DNA of 9,713 nt. Source: JAVBKP01 sp031553975. GTDB lineage: Bacteria; Bacillota; Clostridia; Peptostreptococcales; Anaerovoracaceae. The notes beneath the pieces were generated by a model, which saw nothing but the letters and a program-made list of their open reading frames with translations, had not been told where the DNA came from and searched no databases. The position numbers were made by a program, and so were the translations under genes. This document shows positions 6,572-9,713 of this stretch, piece after piece; position 1 is the first letter of the stretch, and each line of letters starts with the position of its first letter. The stretch lies in NCBI GenBank assembly GCA_031553975.1, contig JAVBKP010000027.1:1-9713 (forward strand). Direction: 5' to 3'.

Positions 6572-6641
6572 TACCTTCCTTTCGGCTAACCCCATACCCC
6601 CTTTTTCAATGCAAGTCAATTCCCCAGTTATGTCAAAGGTA
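6572..6641 (-). promoter_or_regulatory. Possible Shine-Dalgarno sequestering pair in the toxin leader
   Basis: In the toxin mRNA leader, TACCTT (6636-6641) is complementary to AAGGTA (6572-6577), which includes the 3' half of the AGGAAGG ribosome site. Pairing would close a loop of about 58 bases and hide the site. Internal sequestering of this kind is common in type I toxin mRNAs. The stem is only 6 bp, so it is a candidate. Confidence 0.4.
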
Positions 6642-6674
6642 TTCACGATCCTACCAAGCGGTAATCCTAAATGT

Positions 6675-6703
6675 ACATTACCATAATTATATTTATTTGT
6701 CAA
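6675..6703 (-). promoter_or_regulatory. Strong promoter of the toxin mRNA
   Basis: On the minus strand, a perfect -35 TTGACA (6698-6703) and a -10 TAATGT (6675-6680) are 17 bases apart, with a TGn extended -10 just upstream of the hexamer. The predicted start is A at about 6668, which puts GGATTACCGCTT at the very 5' end of the mRNA. Confidence 0.78.
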
Positions 6704-6749
6704 TATATTACATGTAGATATTTTATTTACATATGGCCTTCTCCAAATC

Positions 6750-6793
6750 AAAACACCCGGTACCGACATTTTTTCGTCGGTATCGGGTGTTTT
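6750..6793. terminator. Long bidirectional hairpin terminator
   Basis: AAAACACCCGGTACCGAC (6750-6767) pairs with GTCGGTATCGGGTGTTTT (6776-6793) over 18 bp, with one G-T type pair, around an eight-base T-rich loop. T-runs follow in both directions. It should end the glycosidase transcript on the minus strand and insulates the toxin promoter just beyond it. Confidence 0.8.
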
Positions 6794-6799
6794 ATAGTA

Positions 6800-6949
6800 A
6801 CCGTCAGTGTACATAGCTGCCACTTGCATTGACTGATAGCACAGGATTTGGTACATTTCTTGGATTTAAGGTTAGTGAACTGTATGTCACACTTCCACCA
6901 GAGACATAACTGCTATTACTGCAACAAGAATTTTCAAATAACTTTTCAT
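6800..6949 (-). pseudogene. Frameshifted remnant of a small secreted protein, possibly copper amine oxidase N-terminal-like
   Basis: GAGGAG (6958-6963) sits eight bases before an ATG at 6949. The open frame reads MKSYLKILVAVIAVMSLVEV and stops at 6887; it looks like a signal peptide with nothing attached. One frame over, coding-like sequence continues: GGSVTYSSLTLNPRNVPNPV then LSVNASGSYVH, ending at 6804. One more single-base shift would give YVPLTV, resembling the NPVLSVNG..YVPLRA pattern of secreted copper amine oxidase N-terminal-like (PF07833) domains. I infer a decayed gene with two single-base losses, cut short by the terminator at 6750-6793. It starts 21 bases after the glycosidase stop, so it was probably in the same transcript. 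Alternatively the 20-residue peptide itself is made. The family guess is weak. Confidence 0.4.
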
Positions 6950-6970
6950 CTTAAATTCTCCTCAAGAAAC

Positions 6971-9688
6971 TTATTTCACGAACCCATATTCCCATTGCAT
7001 GGTGGTTGTATTTTGGAAGTTATCTTTTACCACTACTTTTATTGTGTGTTTACCGTCTTTTACTGGATCAGCATTGATCATATTCCATCTTAGTACACCG
7101 TCATTGTCAGTGTTTTTCACTATGCCTTTGACGATTTCCTTGTCATCTAAGAACAGTTTTACCCTATCCCAGTTGATACCTGACCCTTTTATATCGTCAT
7201 ACATCTGGATGGTAAACTCGCTCTTTGATGTAATGGTAGCATCTGTTGTAATACTTGGTGCATCCATAGTCGGTGCCACTTTGTCATCGTTGACATAGTC
7301 GTATACAGCACGGATGTTGTCTATCCATATAGAGCCTTTTCCTTTGTTTGCCTCTACCTTTTCCATATATCTAACTGGAATATCCAAGGTAAGTGGTGCC
7401 TTTAGCCCTGTAGGAACAGTAGCTTCTACATACTTCCAACCCGTCCAGTTCACGCCAACTTTGTCATCTGTGTAATCAATGAGGACTGTAGTGCCTGCCG
7501 CGTCCTTGATTTGAGAACGTAACCAGTGGCCTTTACCGTCTCCATACACCCACATTCCGATTTTCTTAGGGTATCCTGTCATAGCAATGGGCTTTATGGC
7601 ATAAGCTCCAGCTGCGCCTTTTTTGTAGCCTTTTGTCTTCATATCATAGTAGATCTTAAGAGAACCTTTACCAAAGAAAACATTTTCTGGCATGGCAGCA
7701 AATGTCTCTTGCTTTATGGCTACTCCGTTGGTACCCATAGACATACCGCCTGTGGTCCAACCTGCTATTCCACTCTCAAAATCAGCAAGGATTAGAGGAG
7801 GATTTCCCACGATGACACTAAACTCTTTGATTAGCTTTCCTGGCTCCACGCTTATGGCCTCTGGTGTAGTAATAATACCTCCCTCAGAGGTCAGTCCGCT
7901 ACTGGTGGTAATCCCACTTTGACTGACAATCCCGCTCTGAGACGTGGAATAATACACTTTGATTTTACCCTCTGCACCCACTTCTGTTGAGGCCGTGAAT
8001 TTGCCATTCTCGTCAATGGTTCCTATGTTAGTATCGCTATACCATAAGAATTGTGCATCTGATGCGATGACTGGTAGCTTATAAGCATCTGTTACAACCA
8101 TATTAAAATCTTTCGTCGCGCCCGGCTTCACATTGACGTTGCCATTGACAGGGGTTTGAATCCCGGCATCATTTGGTCCATTGAGGCTTAGCATGGCCTG
8201 ATCAACACTTAATACAGTTATATTGGCAGCACTTTCCTTCTCTCCAAAAACAGCTTTTATCTGCCCACTAGCACTGCTAGTACCTGCTATGAAATAGCCT
8301 TTTTCGTCTACCATACCAACGGAGGCAGCCCCCATACTCTCAGGAAGGGTGTCTTTGACATACCTAATATCCCCTTCCAAGAAAGGCACCAACGTATACA
8401 TACTATCTGATAACACGGCATTGAACTTGTTCTGTGCGCCTGTTAAAAATTTCACATTTTTTTGCGTCATGCTGATGTTTTGTGCTACACCATCACCAGT
8501 CTCTTTTGCTACGAATATAAGTGAGTTAGACACAGCACGCTGCACGCCGCCAGAAGGCTTGTTCACAAGTCCAGCCGTTTGTTCCCACGGCATTTTCGCA
8601 CTCATTGTCGTAGAGCCACCACCGTCAAAATTTGCTACGTTGACGCAGCCCTGCTCTATCATATAGTTGGCAATGTCCACTAGGTTCATTCCTACCGAAT
8701 ACCCTGTCTGGCGACCATCTACTACATATATTAAGAGTGAACCGTCCCCTTTGATTCCCACACAGGTACGAGGATTGGAGGTCTTATCGGTGGTATTTAC
8801 CACACCATTTTTTACAATATTCTGGTAGGCTCCAATGCATTCCTTTACTTGGTTCCAATTGCCAGCGGTTGACTTATCCACCACGGACACAGCTATTTCA
8901 TCCCCAATTTTTATGCTCTCTAGATACTTTGCATTTGGTTTGCTGGCATCAGTAGACAATACAAACTCCCCTGGCATTAGTGCTGTGGCTTTTGCTTTCA
9001 TATTGACTGATTTTACCGTCCCTTTGATAATCCCTCCAATGAAAGGCTCCGCTCCCTCAGGGGCAGATACCACCACTTCTACACTGTTTTTACTGGTCAG
9101 CGTAGTAGCGCCAAACTCAGAATTGTAAAAGTTAACAGATGTGCTGTCCCCTTGCATTTTATTGATTAGACCAATGGTGCCCACACCTGCGCCCCCATTG
9201 ATGGTCATGTTATATTCTAGATTAGATCCCGCCATAAAGGCTGTTCCATCTTGATTAAACGCAAGTACATTGCTACTATTCACCCCTGAAGTCTTTATCT
9301 TCCCATCGTGAATGGTAAGCCCTAGGGGTACGCCTGTGCTCACGTTATAAAAATCCCCATTGATGCCAGCAATCACGTTATACCCTTGATTTTTCAACGT
9401 ATTTATCTTGTTGGACAAAGTATATTTGCTGGTCACATTTCCTGTAAACACATAGGGTGCTAATTTTCCTGTGAGGGTATTGAACTCTATTGTAAAAGCA
9501 GACTGTCTGTTACCGTTATTTTGAAAAGCAATTTGTTTTTTATATGTAACATCGGGTGCTATGTAGCTGGCCTCTTCATACACTACATTTCCTAGCCCCG
9601 TCGCTGCAAATGCTGGAAAACTACTTGTGGCCACCAGTACCAATGATAAAATCCCTGTGGTTATTTTTTTAGTATTTAATCTTTTCAT
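6971..9688 (-). CDS. Secreted phosphodiester glycosidase (NAGPA-like) with carbohydrate-binding-like and Ig-like modules
   Basis: The 905-residue protein has a signal peptide with a KRLNTKK basic end, a hydrophobic core and likely cleavage after AFA (residue 28). The NAGPA-type phosphodiester glycosidase domain (about 50-397) has GINGDFYN at 108-115, GVPLGLTI just after, and FDGGGSTTM with DGGGSTT at 355-361, then NKPSGGVQRAVSNSL. Family members remove GlcNAc or other sugars from phosphodiester-linked glycans, so teichoic acid-like or exopolysaccharide substrates are possible. Residues 400-630 look like bacterial Ig-like beta domains (IGTIDENGKFTAS) with a repeat linker at 582-605. A jelly-roll carbohydrate-binding-like module (about 633-796) runs from ADFESGIAGW to IWIDNIRAVYD. 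The last 105 residues are another Ig-like domain. No sortase or S-layer anchor is seen, so retention probably uses these modules. AAGGAGG lies five bases before the ATG; the promoter is outside the window. Confidence 0.9.
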   Translation of the reverse strand: MKRLNTKKITTGILSLVLVATSSFPAFAATGLGNVVYEEASYIAPDVTYKKQIAFQNNGNRQSAFTIEFNTLTGKLAPYVFTGNVTSKYTLSNKINTLKNQGYNVIAGINGDFYNVSTGVPLGLTIHDGKIKTSGVNSSNVLAFNQDGTAFMAGSNLEYNMTINGGAGVGTIGLINKMQGDSTSVNFYNSEFGATTLTSKNSVEVVVSAPEGAEPFIGGIIKGTVKSVNMKAKATALMPGEFVLSTDASKPNAKYLESIKIGDEIAVSVVDKSTAGNWNQVKECIGAYQNIVKNGVVNTTDKTSNPRTCVGIKGDGSLLIYVVDGRQTGYSVGMNLVDIANYMIEQGCVNVANFDGGGSTTMSAKMPWEQTAGLVNKPSGGVQRAVSNSLIFVAKETGDGVAQNISMTQKNVKFLTGAQNKFNAVLSDSMYTLVPFLEGDIRYVKDTLPESMGAASVGMVDEKGYFIAGTSSASGQIKAVFGEKESAANITVLSVDQAMLSLNGPNDAGIQTPVNGNVNVKPGATKDFNMVVTDAYKLPVIASDAQFLWYSDTNIGTIDENGKFTASTEVGAEGKIKVYYSTSQSGIVSQSGITTSSGLTSEGGIITTPEAISVEPGKLIKEFSVIVGNPPLILADFESGIAGWTTGGMSMGTNGVAIKQETFAAMPENVFFGKGSLKIYYDMKTKGYKKGAAGAYAIKPIAMTGYPKKIGMWVYGDGKGHWLRSQIKDAAGTTVLIDYTDDKVGVNWTGWKYVEATVPTGLKAPLTLDIPVRYMEKVEANKGKGSIWIDNIRAVYDYVNDDKVAPTMDAPSITTDATITSKSEFTIQMYDDIKGSGINWDRVKLFLDDKEIVKGIVKNTDNDGVLRWNMINADPVKDGKHTIKVVVKDNFQNTTTMQWEYGFVK
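7874..7945 (-). repeat. Four imperfect 18-bp repeats coding a hexapeptide linker
   Basis: Within the glycosidase, residues 582-605 read TSQSGI, VSQSGI, TTSSGL, TSEGGI: four tandem Ser/Gly-rich hexapeptides between two beta domains. It is probably a flexible linker that could vary in copy number. Confidence 0.6.
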
Positions 9689-9713
9689 AATGCCTCCTTA
9701 CCTACTATATATT

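Larger units (their letters stand above)
6412..6677. repeat. Inverted repeat flanking the toxin gene
   Basis: GGATTACCGCTT (6422-6433) recurs perfectly as AAGCGGTAATCC (6656-6667). Similarity continues imperfectly towards both -10 boxes (TGTAGATAAT at 6412-6421, TGTACATTTA on the minus strand at 6677-6668). The two arms are the predicted 5' ends of the antitoxin RNA and the toxin mRNA. In the toxin mRNA the 5' arm can therefore pair over 12 bp with the 3' UTR. Confidence 0.85.

Noticed and set aside
6551..6856. 101-codon minus-strand frame across the toxin leader and the long hairpin
   Set aside because: It has no ribosome site, crosses a strong terminator and a promoter, and its composition is not protein-like.
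1..9713. Search for CRISPR arrays, insertion sequences, complete tRNA or rRNA genes
   Set aside because: No spaced direct repeats, transposase motifs, or complete tRNA or rRNA structures were seen.

Overview
The window looks like chromosomal DNA from a low-GC Bacillota, most likely class Clostridia. This rests on the Bacillus-type gene neighbourhood (yicC/yloC, gmk, rpoZ, coaBC, priA, with divergent rqcH/yloA), strong AGGAGG-type ribosome binding sites, sigma-A-like promoters, and a large secreted phosphodiester glycosidase of a kind common in clostridia. I cannot name the species.

Layout. Positions 1-4534 (minus strand) hold a housekeeping cluster read right to left: yicC (RNase family), then, from its own promoter, gmk (guanylate kinase), rpoZ (RNA polymerase omega), coaBC (coenzyme A synthesis) and priA (replication restart helicase, running off the left edge). 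The remA gene that sits between yicC and gmk in Bacillus subtilis is absent here. At 4506-4534 the yicC promoter lies back to back with the start region of rqcH (4565-6340, plus strand), the ribosome quality control factor that adds alanine tails.

Positions 6369-6703 hold the most interesting object: a compact locus that looks like a type I toxin-antitoxin system. A 27-residue hydrophobic peptide (6481-6564, minus) resembles the short 'putative holin-like toxin' family. It has a strong promoter, a ribosome binding site and an intrinsic terminator, predicting an mRNA of about 300 nt. A consensus promoter on the opposite strand lies inside that terminator hairpin. It should drive an antisense RNA of about 70 nt that covers the toxin 3' UTR and ends at its own terminator, whose U-tract overlaps the toxin stop codon. 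A perfect 12-bp inverted repeat places the same sequence at the predicted 5' ends of both RNAs. As a result the toxin mRNA 5' end can pair with its own 3' UTR, at exactly the site the antitoxin targets. This recalls the fold-back inhibition of hok and aapA1 mRNAs.

A long hairpin terminator (6750-6793) separates this locus from the right-hand unit. That unit is a 905-residue secreted phosphodiester glycosidase with a C-terminal carbohydrate-binding-like module (6971-9688, minus), followed by a frameshifted remnant of a small secreted protein (about 6800-6949).

Several housekeeping proteins have unusual details: PriA seems to lack its winged-helix domain and two of eight zinc ligands, and RqcH has Glu-Arg where the catalytic pair is normally Asp-Arg.
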